Assembly: GCF_026262625.1 (NCBI RefSeq)
Contig: NZ_SHNN01000001.1
Span: 1,364,001-1,428,000 of the forward strand
DNA length: 64,000 nt
Direction: 5' to 3'
DNA from: Candidatus Litorirhabdus singularis
Lineage (GTDB): Bacteria; Pseudomonadota; Gammaproteobacteria; Pseudomonadales; Halieaceae
The translations under genes were made by a program, and so were the position numbers. Positions 26,034-34,506 of the stretch are shown in pieces. Position 1 is the first letter of the stretch; each line of letters begins with the position of its first letter. A model generated the notes under the pieces. The model worked only from the letters and a program-made list of their open reading frames with translations, was not told the DNA's origin and did not search any database.

Positions 26034-26857
26034 TACGGTTCGGGTTGGCAGTTATGGCAGAGGTAGAGGCGGCGTGTACCGAACTCAATACGATCAATAA
26101 CGCCGCTGCAGCGATAGCAGTCAAGGTCAGCGCGACCAAAAGCCGCAAAGCGCATTTGCTCGCCGCGTAAACCCTTGCCCTGCAACTTGCGAACGCGGCT
26201 GCTTGGGTTGGTGATGCCGCGCGTGTGGTAGCTGCGCCAGCACAATTCAAGGGTGATGCGTGACAACTGGCCAATTTGACCACGGCTGAGTGCAGCCGGC
26301 TTCAGGTTAGGATGCAGCCCAGCCTGAAACAGAATTTCACTGCGCAGATAGTTACCCAGGCCAGCCAGAAAAGTCTGGTCCAGATATAAGGCCCCAAGCT
26401 GGCGATTGGCAAAGCGTGGTTCGCGCAGGCGCGTAGCGATGTCCTGCCAGCGCAGATCGCGGTTGAGGATATCAGGTCCTATTCTAGCCAGGAACGGATG
26501 CTGTCCAAGGTCTGCAGTGGGCCAGACGCTGATATCGGATGCACTGTAGAGAAGAGCTTCGTGGGTCGCGGTGGTTATGCGCAGGCGCAAACTGCGCCCG
26601 GTTGGCGGTATCTGGCCGCGTTCTGCCACAGTCCAGACCCCGTAGAGCTGGTTGTGAGAGTAAATTGTCCAGCCATGTGCGAAATGAGTCAGCATGGCTT
26701 TACCGCGGGTTTCAATCTCCAGTACCTCGATGCCAGTGAGGCGTTTGCCGAAGTGGCGCATTGGTGCTTGGCTGAAACTGACTCGCTCGGCTATCTTTTG
26801 CTCTAACACTTGCGCTATGGCATCAGCGGCAAGCCGGATCTCTGGGCCCTCTGGCAC
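26033..26857 (-). CDS. nei: Endonuclease VIII-type DNA glycosylase
   Basis: 274 residues beginning MPEGPEIRLAAD, with catalytic Pro2 and Glu3 and the MPEGPEIR start of Nei rather than MutM. LGNYLRSEILFQAGLHP is the helix-two-turn-helix. The C-terminal zinc finger is present as CYRC and CHNC with CSGVIDRIEFGTRRLY between. Nei removes oxidised pyrimidines and cuts the DNA strand. The HNH gene follows immediately and overlaps by one base. Confidence 0.92.
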   Translation of the reverse strand: MPEGPEIRLAADAIAQVLEQKIAERVSFSQAPMRHFGKRLTGIEVLEIETRGKAMLTHFAHGWTIYSHNQLYGVWTVAERGQIPPTGRSLRLRITTATHEALLYSASDISVWPTADLGQHPFLARIGPDILNRDLRWQDIATRLREPRFANRQLGALYLDQTFLAGLGNYLRSEILFQAGLHPNLKPAALSRGQIGQLSRITLELCWRSYHTRGITNPSSRVRKLQGKGLRGEQMRFAAFGRADLDCYRCSGVIDRIEFGTRRLYLCHNCQPEP

Positions 26858-27025
26858 TTCGCATTCTCCTTGGTTTCTGAGTGAATACGCTGAGCAGAGA
26901 TAGTCAGACCACGTTGTTTAATGATCCGACGCGCTGCCAGCCGCGTAAGGTAATAAGGTCAGTCTAACTGGTGACACAGATTAGATGCAGTGGGGCTTGA
27001 AAACACAGAATTGGAGAGAGTTACT

Positions 27026-28207
27026 ATGACAGCGATTGAAACCGTAGATAAGAAAACAGGAATCGCCCAGGACATGTACCAGCAAGTTGTCGGATTACAG
27101 AATCAGTTTCGTGACTTGGCGGGACAGGCGCGACAGGAGAGGCGGGTGCCTCAAGCGAATATAGACGCTTTGCAGGATGCTGGATTTTTCCTCGCGCTGC
27201 AGCCAGAGCAGTACGGTGGCTACGAACTCGACCCGCAGGAATTTTTCCGTATGCAGAGCGCGATTGCCGAGGGATGTATGTCTACAGCCTGGGCTAGTGG
27301 CATTATTGCGGTGCATGCATTCCAGCTCGCGTTAATGGACCCTCGCGCGCAGGAAGACGTTTGGGGCGAAGACATTCATACCCGGGTATCGTCTTCCTAT
27401 GCACCACTGGGCAAGGTTGAGGTGGTTGAGGGCGGCTTTAAGCTGAGCGGGCGCTGGGGTTGGAGTTCGGGATGTAATCACTGCAGCTGGGTGTTGCTGG
27501 GAGCCATTGTGCCGGGAGAAGGGTTTCGGACCTTCCTACTGCCCAATACTGATTATGACATTATCGATACCTGGCACTCTATGGGGCTGCAGGGTACCGG
27601 GTCGAACGATATCCTGGTGGACGGTGTGTTTGTGCCGGACTATCGCACCCACAAGCAGTCGGATGGTTTCAGTGGCAACAATCCTGGCGTGTCGGTAAAT
27701 GATGCTCCGCTATATCGGCTGCCCTGGGCCCAGACCTTTATTCGTGTGGTATCGACGCCCGCCATCGGCGCGGCAAAAGAGGGCCTGCGTCTATATTGTG
27801 AAACGGTAGTTGGCAAGGCCAGCGGTGATGTCACTAAACTGGCCGGTGATGTGAGTACGGTAGAGCGAGTTGCTGCCGCCAAAAACGCCATTGATGAAAT
27901 GGAAGCGCTACTCTATCGCAACTTCGACAGTATGATGGCATTGGCGAGAAGCGGTGTCAGCTCTGCCATCGAGGATAGAGCGCTGTATCGGTATCAGGCA
28001 TCACTGGTGATTGAAAAGTCCATGGGGATTATCGACTCGTTATTTTCGTCGGCGGGAGGCTCCTCAGTATTCACCGATAGTCAGATACAGCAACGGTTTC
28101 TGGATATACACACGGCACGGGCTCACGTGGCCAACAATCCGACGACATTCTCACGCAATTTGGGCGGTATCAGTCTGGGCGCTGAAAATGGTGACTTCTT
28201 TATCTGA
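27026..28207 (+). CDS. Acyl-CoA dehydrogenase-fold flavin-dependent monooxygenase (HsaA-like)
   Basis: 393 residues from the ATG at 27026, preceded by GGAGAGAG. The acyl-CoA dehydrogenase fold is evident: an N-terminal helical domain with DALQDAGFFLALQPEQYGG, the middle domain LSGRWGWSSGCNHCSW, and a C-terminal helical domain ending RNLGGISLGAENGDFFI. This pattern matches two-component group D monooxygenases such as HsaA, which hydroxylates a phenolic steroid intermediate with reduced FMN, rather than true acyl-CoA dehydrogenases. The reductase partner is not seen nearby. A steroid or aromatic substrate is inference from family. Confidence 0.85.
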   Translation: MTAIETVDKKTGIAQDMYQQVVGLQNQFRDLAGQARQERRVPQANIDALQDAGFFLALQPEQYGGYELDPQEFFRMQSAIAEGCMSTAWASGIIAVHAFQLALMDPRAQEDVWGEDIHTRVSSSYAPLGKVEVVEGGFKLSGRWGWSSGCNHCSWVLLGAIVPGEGFRTFLLPNTDYDIIDTWHSMGLQGTGSNDILVDGVFVPDYRTHKQSDGFSGNNPGVSVNDAPLYRLPWAQTFIRVVSTPAIGAAKEGLRLYCETVVGKASGDVTKLAGDVSTVERVAAAKNAIDEMEALLYRNFDSMMALARSGVSSAIEDRALYRYQASLVIEKSMGIIDSLFSSAGGSSVFTDSQIQQRFLDIHTARAHVANNPTTFSRNLGGISLGAENGDFFI

Positions 28208-28649
28208 TAGTCCCTCTGTCGGCCCTGGCAGGCGGTTGATGGTAGGACTCGGCTTTGCGGGTCTGGCGCCATTTTATGGTTTCGCGGCGCTCGCCTGTTT
28301 GCAGGATCTGAGCATGCAGCAGCTGGCGCGTCAGGGCTTTACCCTCTACGCGCTGGCCATACTGAGTTTCCTTGCTGGTTCTTTGTGGGGCAGCGCTAAT
28401 GTACGTGTCGGACCGGAGAAAACTAGCCGTTTGCTGATCAGCAATGCTGTCACCGTCATCGGGGTGGCGGTGTTGATCGTCCTTAGTCCAATGTTGGCAG
28501 CGGCACTTTTGGCGCTGCTTCACCTGTTCCTGCTCTACTACGAAATCGCGCACTCAACCGCCGGCTGGTACCTGCGTCTGCGCCGCCAGCTGACATGGTG
28601 TTCCATGCCTGCGTATGGGGTTTTTCTGGCGAGCCAACTGCTTATGTGA
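28188..28649 (+). CDS. DUF3429 family membrane protein
   Basis: About 153 residues if the ATG at 28188 is used, which overlaps the monooxygenase by 20 bases. A GTG one codon later and an ATG at 28239 are alternatives. Four to five membrane helices are visible, with the family pattern LGFAGLAPFYGFA, YALAILSFLAGSLWG and CSMPAYGVFLASQLL. DUF3429 proteins are small inner-membrane proteins of unknown function, common in proteobacteria. The overlap suggests co-expression with the monooxygenase, but a functional link is not established. Confidence 0.8.
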   Translation: MVTSLSDSPSVGPGRRLMVGLGFAGLAPFYGFAALACLQDLSMQQLARQGFTLYALAILSFLAGSLWGSANVRVGPEKTSRLLISNAVTVIGVAVLIVLSPMLAAALLALLHLFLLYYEIAHSTAGWYLRLRRQLTWCSMPAYGVFLASQLLM

Positions 28650-28659
28650 CGCTTGCCAT

Positions 28660-30150
28660 CTATCGCGCTTGCATCAGGTTGCCGGTATCAAAATTCACCT
28701 TGAGGCTGAACTGGATGCGATAGTCGGTGCCGCGGGCGCCGCTAACATCCTCGCGTTCTCCCCACAGGAACTCTGTACCCAGCATGACGTTATCAGTCGG
28801 GTGGTGCAGCACATTTACCTGGGCTATCTGGCCGCGCTTGAACTCACCAGGAGCTTGCCCGGCAGTGGTATCCAGGTCGGTCATGGACCAACCGATGGAG
28901 GTAGACCATTGTTGGTTCCAATAATGGTCGTAGTACGCGCTAATACCCAGTAGGGGAATGGTTTCAGCGGACGCCGTGCTGATGTCGGCTGAATCCGGTG
29001 CGATATCGAGGCCGCCGTCGTTCATATAGTTGCCGATTCCTTCGCCGTAGGCCACTTGTAGCTTGAGCCGGTCCTGGCCGAAGGTTTTCAGCGAGGCGCT
29101 GGTATTAATGCCCCAGCCAATTTCATCCCCCTTGGCGCCGGTGTCAAGCCGTTCATAACCCAGGTGACGGACAATGCCGGCGACCTGAAAATGCCCAAAG
29201 TCACCGTTCTTGCGGTAGCGGCCGGTCAGGTCGGGTAGTTCATTGTAAGATTGAAATAAGTCCTCAGCGGTGGAGCCTGACGACTCGCAATCTTCCGGTG
29301 GGTTGGGCAGATTACATACGGTGGTGTCGCGGAAACGCCCGACACTGAGCGCCGTAGAAGGGTCTTCGATGCTGATCGCGAACTCGTCTGCACCCGTTGC
29401 AAAGGTATACCGAGCCTGCTGGTTGCGGTAGAACACCATCCCGGTAGGGCCCCAGTAGTCGATAGTATTAGGGAAGATGTCGATGTCCATGAAATTGGAC
29501 CAGGTCTGGCCCATGCCCAGATTGCGGTAAGTGGCCCAGGCATGGCGTACGCGCAGCGTGGTTTGACCTTCATCGGCACCCACGCCAAAAAGCTCTCCCT
29601 CCAATAGAAAAGTTACATCGTCGCCATAGTCACCTTTGATCCCCAGGCGCGACTGCCGTACGCTGAAAACAAAGTCACCATCATTGCCGTAGGTGCCACT
29701 TTGGGTTGGAATGGTTGAAACGCGCAGCGTATCAGTCCAATTGGGGTCGACTTGCTTAAAATCATAGATGGCATCGGCCTGAGCGAAGCCGTAGACCTGC
29801 GCCGATAATCGCGGAGTTTTGCTGGCTTCAGGTTTGGTCGCGGCAGCCACGCTCATAGCCGGCTCTGCCGTGCCGGGCACGGGGGTGTTAGACAGCACGT
29901 GGCCGGACTCGGACTGGCCAGCCTCCACCTTGGTGGGCGGTGACGCTGCAGTTCGATTAGCCTTAAGCAATTCCAGTTCCGCACTCATTTTTTCCAACAT
30001 GCGTTGCTGCTGTTCCATTAACGCGCGTTGCGCCTGCAGTTGGGCTTCCATCTCGTCGATACGCTGGGCATCACTGGCAGCGCTGACGCCTAGGGAGTAG
30101 CCGAACGTGGCCAGGAAGAGAATGGCTATCTGCCACTTGGAGTTGGTCAC
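28660..30150 (-). CDS. DcaP-like outer-membrane porin with coiled-coil N-terminus
   Basis: 496 residues. A signal peptide (residues 1-25) precedes a heptad-rich segment (about 28-66, ending SAELELLKANR) typical of trimeric porins whose N-termini form a coiled coil. A Pro/Ser-rich linker and a beta-barrel follow from about residue 115. The barrel includes SVRQSRLGIKGDYGDDVTF and LLEGELFG. The protein fits the DcaP family of trimeric channels for small organic anions such as dicarboxylates. The ligand here is unknown. Periplasmic glutaminase lies just upstream on the same strand (31-base gap), so the two may form an amino-acid uptake pair. Confidence 0.82.
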   Translation of the reverse strand: MTNSKWQIAILFLATFGYSLGVSAASDAQRIDEMEAQLQAQRALMEQQQRMLEKMSAELELLKANRTAASPPTKVEAGQSESGHVLSNTPVPGTAEPAMSVAAATKPEASKTPRLSAQVYGFAQADAIYDFKQVDPNWTDTLRVSTIPTQSGTYGNDGDFVFSVRQSRLGIKGDYGDDVTFLLEGELFGVGADEGQTTLRVRHAWATYRNLGMGQTWSNFMDIDIFPNTIDYWGPTGMVFYRNQQARYTFATGADEFAISIEDPSTALSVGRFRDTTVCNLPNPPEDCESSGSTAEDLFQSYNELPDLTGRYRKNGDFGHFQVAGIVRHLGYERLDTGAKGDEIGWGINTSASLKTFGQDRLKLQVAYGEGIGNYMNDGGLDIAPDSADISTASAETIPLLGISAYYDHYWNQQWSTSIGWSMTDLDTTAGQAPGEFKRGQIAQVNVLHHPTDNVMLGTEFLWGEREDVSGARGTDYRIQFSLKVNFDTGNLMQAR

Positions 30151-30181
30151 TGGGAAATCCTCAGTATTTTAGTATCTCGGC

Positions 30182-31204
30182 TTATTGTGCTGGTGCGACG
30201 GCATAAGGGTTGCCGCCAAGAGCGTTAGAGATGTCGGTGATCGCGCGCTGGGCGCGAATGCTGTTGCCGGCAGCATCCAGAGGCGGCGAGATTACTGCAA
30301 TACCAAAGCGGCCGGGCGATACGGCGATGATGCCGCCGCCGACGCCACTCTTACCGGGCAGTCCGGTGCGGTACAGCCATTTACCAGTGTCGTCATATAA
30401 CCCTGCTGTTGCCATAACAGCCAGCACGCGTGGTACATGCTCGTTGCCTAATACCTGCTTGCGGGTCACCGGGTTTTTGCCACCGTTGGCGAGTGTTGCG
30501 GCCATAGTTGCCAGATCTCGAGTATTCACATTGACCGAACACTGCTCCGTGTAGATATCGGTGGCGCGGTCGGGATTGTCTTTGATGCGGCCGTAGGCAT
30601 ACATCAGTTTGGCGATGGCCTGGTTACGTTGATTGGTGGCCGCTTCTGACTCAAACACCTCCTGGTTTACGGACAGCTTGCGGCCCGCGAAGTCACCGTA
30701 ATAAGACAGAATTTTGCCCCAGATTTCATCTCTGGATTTTCCTGAGATCATGCTGGTTGCGGTAATGGCGCCAGCGTTGACCATGGCATTCATCTCTGCG
30801 CCCTGATATTGCTCAACCGCGACAATGGAATTGAAAACCTGGCCGGTTGCATCCACGCCCATGTTGCCAAAAATGGCATCCTCGCCTTTTTCTTCAATCA
30901 CCTTAGCCATGGTAAAGACTTTTGAAATGGATTGAATAGAGACCTCGGAGCTGACGTCCCCAGCGCTATAGACCTTACCGTCAACGGTCACCAGGACGAT
31001 GCCAAACAGATTCGAATCTACTTTTGCCAGCGCGGGAATGTAGTCCGCGTTGGCACCTTCCTGCAGGTCTTTGTATTTGGCGTAGGCGCTGTTGAGCGCG
31101 GCTTTGACCTCGGCTGCTGCCAGCGGCTGTGCAGCGTGCAATGTGGAAGACAGCAGGAAGACCCCGCTAACAATGGCGAGGCATTTGCTTATCAAGAGTT
31201 TCAT
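30182..31204 (-). CDS. glsA: Exported glutaminase (serine-lysine type)
   Basis: 340 residues from the ATG at 31202-31204, preceded by AAAGGA. Codons further upstream lack such a site. A signal peptide ends near LHAAQ, which is unusual because most GlsA proteins are cytoplasmic. The glutaminase beta-lactamase-like fold has the SISK active-site motif (Ser92, Lys95). AMVNAGAITATSMI, GRKLSVNQEVFESE and the C-terminal GLPGKSGVGGGIIAVSPGRFGIAV block also fit. It converts glutamine to glutamate and ammonia. A periplasmic form would free ammonia and glutamate for uptake, possibly through the neighbouring porin's substrate route. Confidence 0.9.
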   Translation of the reverse strand: MKLLISKCLAIVSGVFLLSSTLHAAQPLAAAEVKAALNSAYAKYKDLQEGANADYIPALAKVDSNLFGIVLVTVDGKVYSAGDVSSEVSIQSISKVFTMAKVIEEKGEDAIFGNMGVDATGQVFNSIVAVEQYQGAEMNAMVNAGAITATSMISGKSRDEIWGKILSYYGDFAGRKLSVNQEVFESEAATNQRNQAIAKLMYAYGRIKDNPDRATDIYTEQCSVNVNTRDLATMAATLANGGKNPVTRKQVLGNEHVPRVLAVMATAGLYDDTGKWLYRTGLPGKSGVGGGIIAVSPGRFGIAVISPPLDAAGNSIRAQRAITDISNALGGNPYAVAPAQ

Positions 31205-31286
31205 GGTGTTTCCTTTGCCGGTGAAATTTTTAGAATTGTTTTTGTCGCTCGGCCTGTCGGGGCTTGGCGTCGGTTGGTGGATATCC

Positions 31287-32123
31287 TTAAAGCTCATTAT
31301 CGCTGCGAATACCTGCTTCTGCCAGCAACGGTTTCATCTCCCGGTAGGCCGCGGGATGACGATTAAGCGGAATCGAGGGGAACAGGTGATGCATAAAGTG
31401 ATATTCCATGCCCGAAGACAGCAGCGTACCCACCGGTGATTTCCAGATTCGCGTGTCGCGATAGCGACCCTGCTCCAGCATCGGGTGGTGGGGCGCCCAT
31501 GACAGTGTGATTTGGGTATAGATCATGGCTATTTGCATAGGCAGCCACCACAGCAACAGTGCTTCCAGCGCAAAGCCGGTCCAGCACAGCAGCGCTAACA
31601 GCAGCCACCAGAGACGGGTGACCAGAAAACCTTGCCACACTAATTGGTCTTTCTCGCTGCTGTCTTCCAGAACATCTGGCGTTAGGCCACCCAGGCTATC
31701 GGGTTGCCGGATGCGCCATGATTGGTAAGCAGCGCTCCAGATTGAGGTCGCGCGCATACCGATGTCAGGGTCCTTCTCATCATTGTTGGTATAGGCATGA
31801 TGCTTGAGGTGAATCGCGCGATGCAGCTGAAAGGGAATGCGCAGCGGGAACATGGAGGTGTGGCCAATGAATTCGTTGAGCCAGCGCCAGCGGGTGTTAG
31901 GTCGACCTATATTGCCGTGTTCGGCCTCGTGGCTGGGCAGGTAGCAATATGACAGGATGACTAGCGATATCGCAAAGCCAGCCCACAGTGGCAGATACTG
32001 CAGGTGCACCAGAGGGAACAGTGCCACCCAGAGGCTGAAGCCGGCCACACCCCAAACGGCCATGAACAGTGGGAAACGACCGATGTACTTCTTGGCGATA
32101 GCGCGCTCCTGCTCAATGCTCAT
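31287..32123 (-). CDS. Membrane fatty acid desaturase-type di-iron oxygenase
   Basis: 278 residues from the ATG at 32121-32123. Three histidine clusters that bind the di-iron centre are visible: HEAEH (about residue 66), HLKHH (about 105) and HFMHH (about 245). Four membrane helices separate them. This is the pattern of acyl-lipid desaturases and related hydroxylases such as beta-carotene hydroxylase. The substrate is not determined by sequence. The start overlaps the stop of a 58-residue membrane protein gene (ATGA), which implies that the two are translated together. Confidence 0.87.
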   Translation of the reverse strand: MSIEQERAIAKKYIGRFPLFMAVWGVAGFSLWVALFPLVHLQYLPLWAGFAISLVILSYCYLPSHEAEHGNIGRPNTRWRWLNEFIGHTSMFPLRIPFQLHRAIHLKHHAYTNNDEKDPDIGMRATSIWSAAYQSWRIRQPDSLGGLTPDVLEDSSEKDQLVWQGFLVTRLWWLLLALLCWTGFALEALLLWWLPMQIAMIYTQITLSWAPHHPMLEQGRYRDTRIWKSPVGTLLSSGMEYHFMHHLFPSIPLNRHPAAYREMKPLLAEAGIRSDNEL

Positions 32124-32296
32124 AGCCAGCGACCCCGCTTCATCGCGATGAAGCCCCAAACCAGGCCAATGGCCATAGTCAGTGGCAAACTGATCCCCAG
32201 CGCAGCAGACCACATCTGCGAAAATATCAGCAATCCAAAAAACACCGGGCCCCAGGTGAGCAGCTTTCCAATCATGTCTTGCACAGGCTTCTCCAT
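32120..32296 (-). CDS. Small membrane protein coupled to the desaturase
   Basis: 58 residues from the ATG at 32294-32296. A longer frame upstream is not supported. It has two hydrophobic segments (LLTWGPVFFGLLIFSQMW and LPLTMAIGLVWGFIAM) and a basic C-terminus KRGRW. No named family is recognised. Overlap of its stop codon with the desaturase start suggests a dedicated partner, possibly an assembly or stabilising subunit. The ribosome-binding site is weak. Confidence 0.6.
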   Translation of the reverse strand: MEKPVQDMIGKLLTWGPVFFGLLIFSQMWSAALGISLPLTMAIGLVWGFIAMKRGRWL

Positions 32297-32337
32297 CCGC
32301 TTAAGCAGGCCTGCTATTGTAGTAGAAAACGCGGGTT

Positions 32338-33204
32338 CTAGGCGATTTTTGGAATATATTCGGCGTAGCGATCCATCAAGGCCTGAATTTCGGCCTGCTT
32401 GCCCCACAGTTGCATATCGACGCCTACGATCACTCGTTCAACACCCATGTCGCGATAGCGCTTCAAGCCATCCAGATCAGGAGTATGTAGCGCCTGCACA
32501 CTGACTGGCGCGGCGCTGGGATCGCGCCCGTGTTCGCTAACCTGCCGACGGAAGCTGGCTAGCTGCTCTGAAAAATTAGCCATACCTATATCTGCTGGCA
32601 TCCAGCCATCGGACCAGGCAGCAGCCTGTTGCACGCCCAGCGGGCCCATCACGCCCAGCATAACCGGTGGGCCCTCTGGTCGCTCCTGCCACGGCTTGGC
32701 GCCGCTCCATACCGCATCAAAATTAACCATAGTGCCGTGGTATTCGGCCTCTTCGTCTTGCCACAGTCGTCGCGTGGCGGCCACGGTCTCTTGCAGTAAG
32801 GTATAGCGCTTCTTCCAGGGGTGCCGAGATGAATTCTCGAACTCTTCGCGATTCCAGCCGATGCCGGCGCCGACAATTACCCGACCTTTGGAGACGCGGT
32901 CCAGAGTGCTAATAGTCTTAGCCTGGGAGAAGATGTCACGCTGGTTTAGCAGCGCAATGCCGGTGCCGATTTTCAAGTTTGTAGTGACTGCCGCTGCTGC
33001 CATTAACGATATATAGGGGTCGGATAGCTGCTTATAGGGTTCTGGCAGCTCTTCGCCGGCGGGCCATGGGGTTTCCCTGGATACGGGTATATGGCTGTGT
33101 TCGCCGGTCCACAGTGATTCGTAGCCGCGCTCTTCCAGGGCGACGGCAAGCTCCATCGGACAGGGGTCCTGCGGGGTGTTCATAAAGCTAAAGCCAATTT
33201 TCAT
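32338..33204 (-). CDS. Luciferase-like (LLM class) flavin- or F420-dependent oxidoreductase
   Basis: 288 residues with the start MKIGFSFMNTPQD and the luciferase-like signatures YESLWTGEHSHIPVS, LKIGTGIALLNQRDI and GRVIVGAGIGWNREE (near residue 116). It resembles the TIGR03619 group often annotated as F420-dependent, although many such proteins use FMN. It catalyses an unknown oxidation. It lies upstream of the small membrane protein and desaturase on the same strand with a 41-base gap, so all three may form one transcript. Confidence 0.85.
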   Translation of the reverse strand: MKIGFSFMNTPQDPCPMELAVALEERGYESLWTGEHSHIPVSRETPWPAGEELPEPYKQLSDPYISLMAAAAVTTNLKIGTGIALLNQRDIFSQAKTISTLDRVSKGRVIVGAGIGWNREEFENSSRHPWKKRYTLLQETVAATRRLWQDEEAEYHGTMVNFDAVWSGAKPWQERPEGPPVMLGVMGPLGVQQAAAWSDGWMPADIGMANFSEQLASFRRQVSEHGRDPSAAPVSVQALHTPDLDGLKRYRDMGVERVIVGVDMQLWGKQAEIQALMDRYAEYIPKIA

Positions 33205-33293
33205 CGCACAACCCTCGTATTGTTTTACTTTATCCTAATACGGGCCCGGTCACGGGTACAATCGCTGCTCTGACTGCCGTCGGTGGTAGCGGG

Positions 33294-33464
33294 CTAGCTT
33301 TGCGCCGCACGTAGGTCGTCGACAACAGTGCCACCGGCTAGATGAAAGTGCACTGCAGCCCAGAGGTAGGCACCGGAGGCAATAAGGATGGCATAGCGTA
33401 ATGAGCCTTCAGAGAACGGGCCGCTCAGCAGGTCACTCATAACGCCGATCATAAAAGGCCCATT
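33294..33464 (-). pseudogene. Remnant of a major facilitator transporter (C-terminal 56 codons)
   Basis: The minus-strand frame ending at TAG (33294-33296) reads NGPFMIGVMSDLLSG, then SLRYAILIASGAYLWAAVHFHLAGG. This matches the last helix region of spinster-like MFS permeases. Nothing upstream on this strand continues the protein, since the SDR gene occupies the next segment. It appears to be a decayed or truncated transporter left between two oxidoreductase genes. The remaining upstream bases to 33204 show no feature. Confidence 0.6.
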
Positions 33465-33621
33465 CGCGCGCTCAGTCGTGCCAAAGGAATCCGCAGTACC
33501 GAATAAAACAAGGCAAGGGGAGCCCGGTCATCTGCTGTTGCTAGCCGCAGCCCAATCGCTGCTGCATACTGGGCTGAAAGGTTTCAAAGCCTTTCGCAAC
33601 ATCACAAATAAGGAGGGGATT

Positions 33622-34470
33622 ATGTCAGTACCCAGAGACCTGACCGGTAAGGTCGCATTGGTGACAGGCGCTGCGCGCTATCGTGGCATTGGGCGCGCGA
33701 TTGCATTGCGGCTGGCGGACGACGGCGCTGATGTTGTGGTCAGTGGGCGGCCGCGTACTGGGCCTTCGCTACTACAACATGAGCAGGATATGAACTGGCT
33801 TGGGGCGGAGTCGCTGGCTGAGGAGATCAGGGGTAAAGGCCGTAGAGCGCTGGCGGTGGACTGTGACGTGACCAAGAAGGACCAGGTTGTTGCTATGACG
33901 GCGGCTATCGAGGCAGAGTTTGGGCGTCTGGATGTTATCGTCAACAATGCTGGAGTGCCCAGTAATGCAGGGGCCTCTCCGATTCTCGATACGGAAGAAG
34001 ATGTCTGGTACGAAACCATGGATGTAAACGTCAATGGGGTGTTTTTGGTGACCAAGTACGGTGGTCGACTGATGCGCGACAGTGGCAACGGTGGCTCAAT
34101 CGTTATGATTGCATCGCTTGCCGGGCGCGTTGGTCTGGTCGACTACGGCGCCTATTGTGCCTCTAAATTTGGCGTGGTCGGTTTTACCCAACAGCTGGCG
34201 CTGGAACTGGCGACCACCGGTATCCGGGTTAACTGTGTCAGTCCAGGGTCACACAGCACCGATATGATGGACGGAACGATTGCTCGTGCCTCTGAGAAAT
34301 ACTCGTTGCCCGATGGCGCTTTCAAGGAGCAATTGGAAAACTTCATTCCGATGGGGCGGCAGGGTAAGGTGTCGGAGCTGGCGGCGGTGGTTTCGTTTGT
34401 GTGCTCGTCAGATGCGAGCTATGTGACCGGGCAAACCATCAATGTGGACGGCGGCGCACGCCTTGACTAA
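33622..34470 (+). CDS. Short-chain dehydrogenase/reductase (SDR)
   Basis: 282 residues from the ATG at 33622, preceded by AAGGAGGGG, which decides the start over the longer open frame. The cofactor motif is VTGAARYRGIGRA, slightly longer than the usual TGxxxGIG. NNAG is present near residue 105 and the catalytic YCASK near 190, with IASLAG holding the serine. The C-terminal SDASYVTGQTINVDGG is typical. It is a classical SDR acting on a ketone or alcohol with NAD(P)H. Substrate unknown. Confidence 0.88.
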   Translation: MSVPRDLTGKVALVTGAARYRGIGRAIALRLADDGADVVVSGRPRTGPSLLQHEQDMNWLGAESLAEEIRGKGRRALAVDCDVTKKDQVVAMTAAIEAEFGRLDVIVNNAGVPSNAGASPILDTEEDVWYETMDVNVNGVFLVTKYGGRLMRDSGNGGSIVMIASLAGRVGLVDYGAYCASKFGVVGFTQQLALELATTGIRVNCVSPGSHSTDMMDGTIARASEKYSLPDGAFKEQLENFIPMGRQGKVSELAAVVSFVCSSDASYVTGQTINVDGGARLD

Positions 34471-34506
34471 CAATGTGTGATCACTGTGGCGCTGGTAGTG
34501 ATGGTC

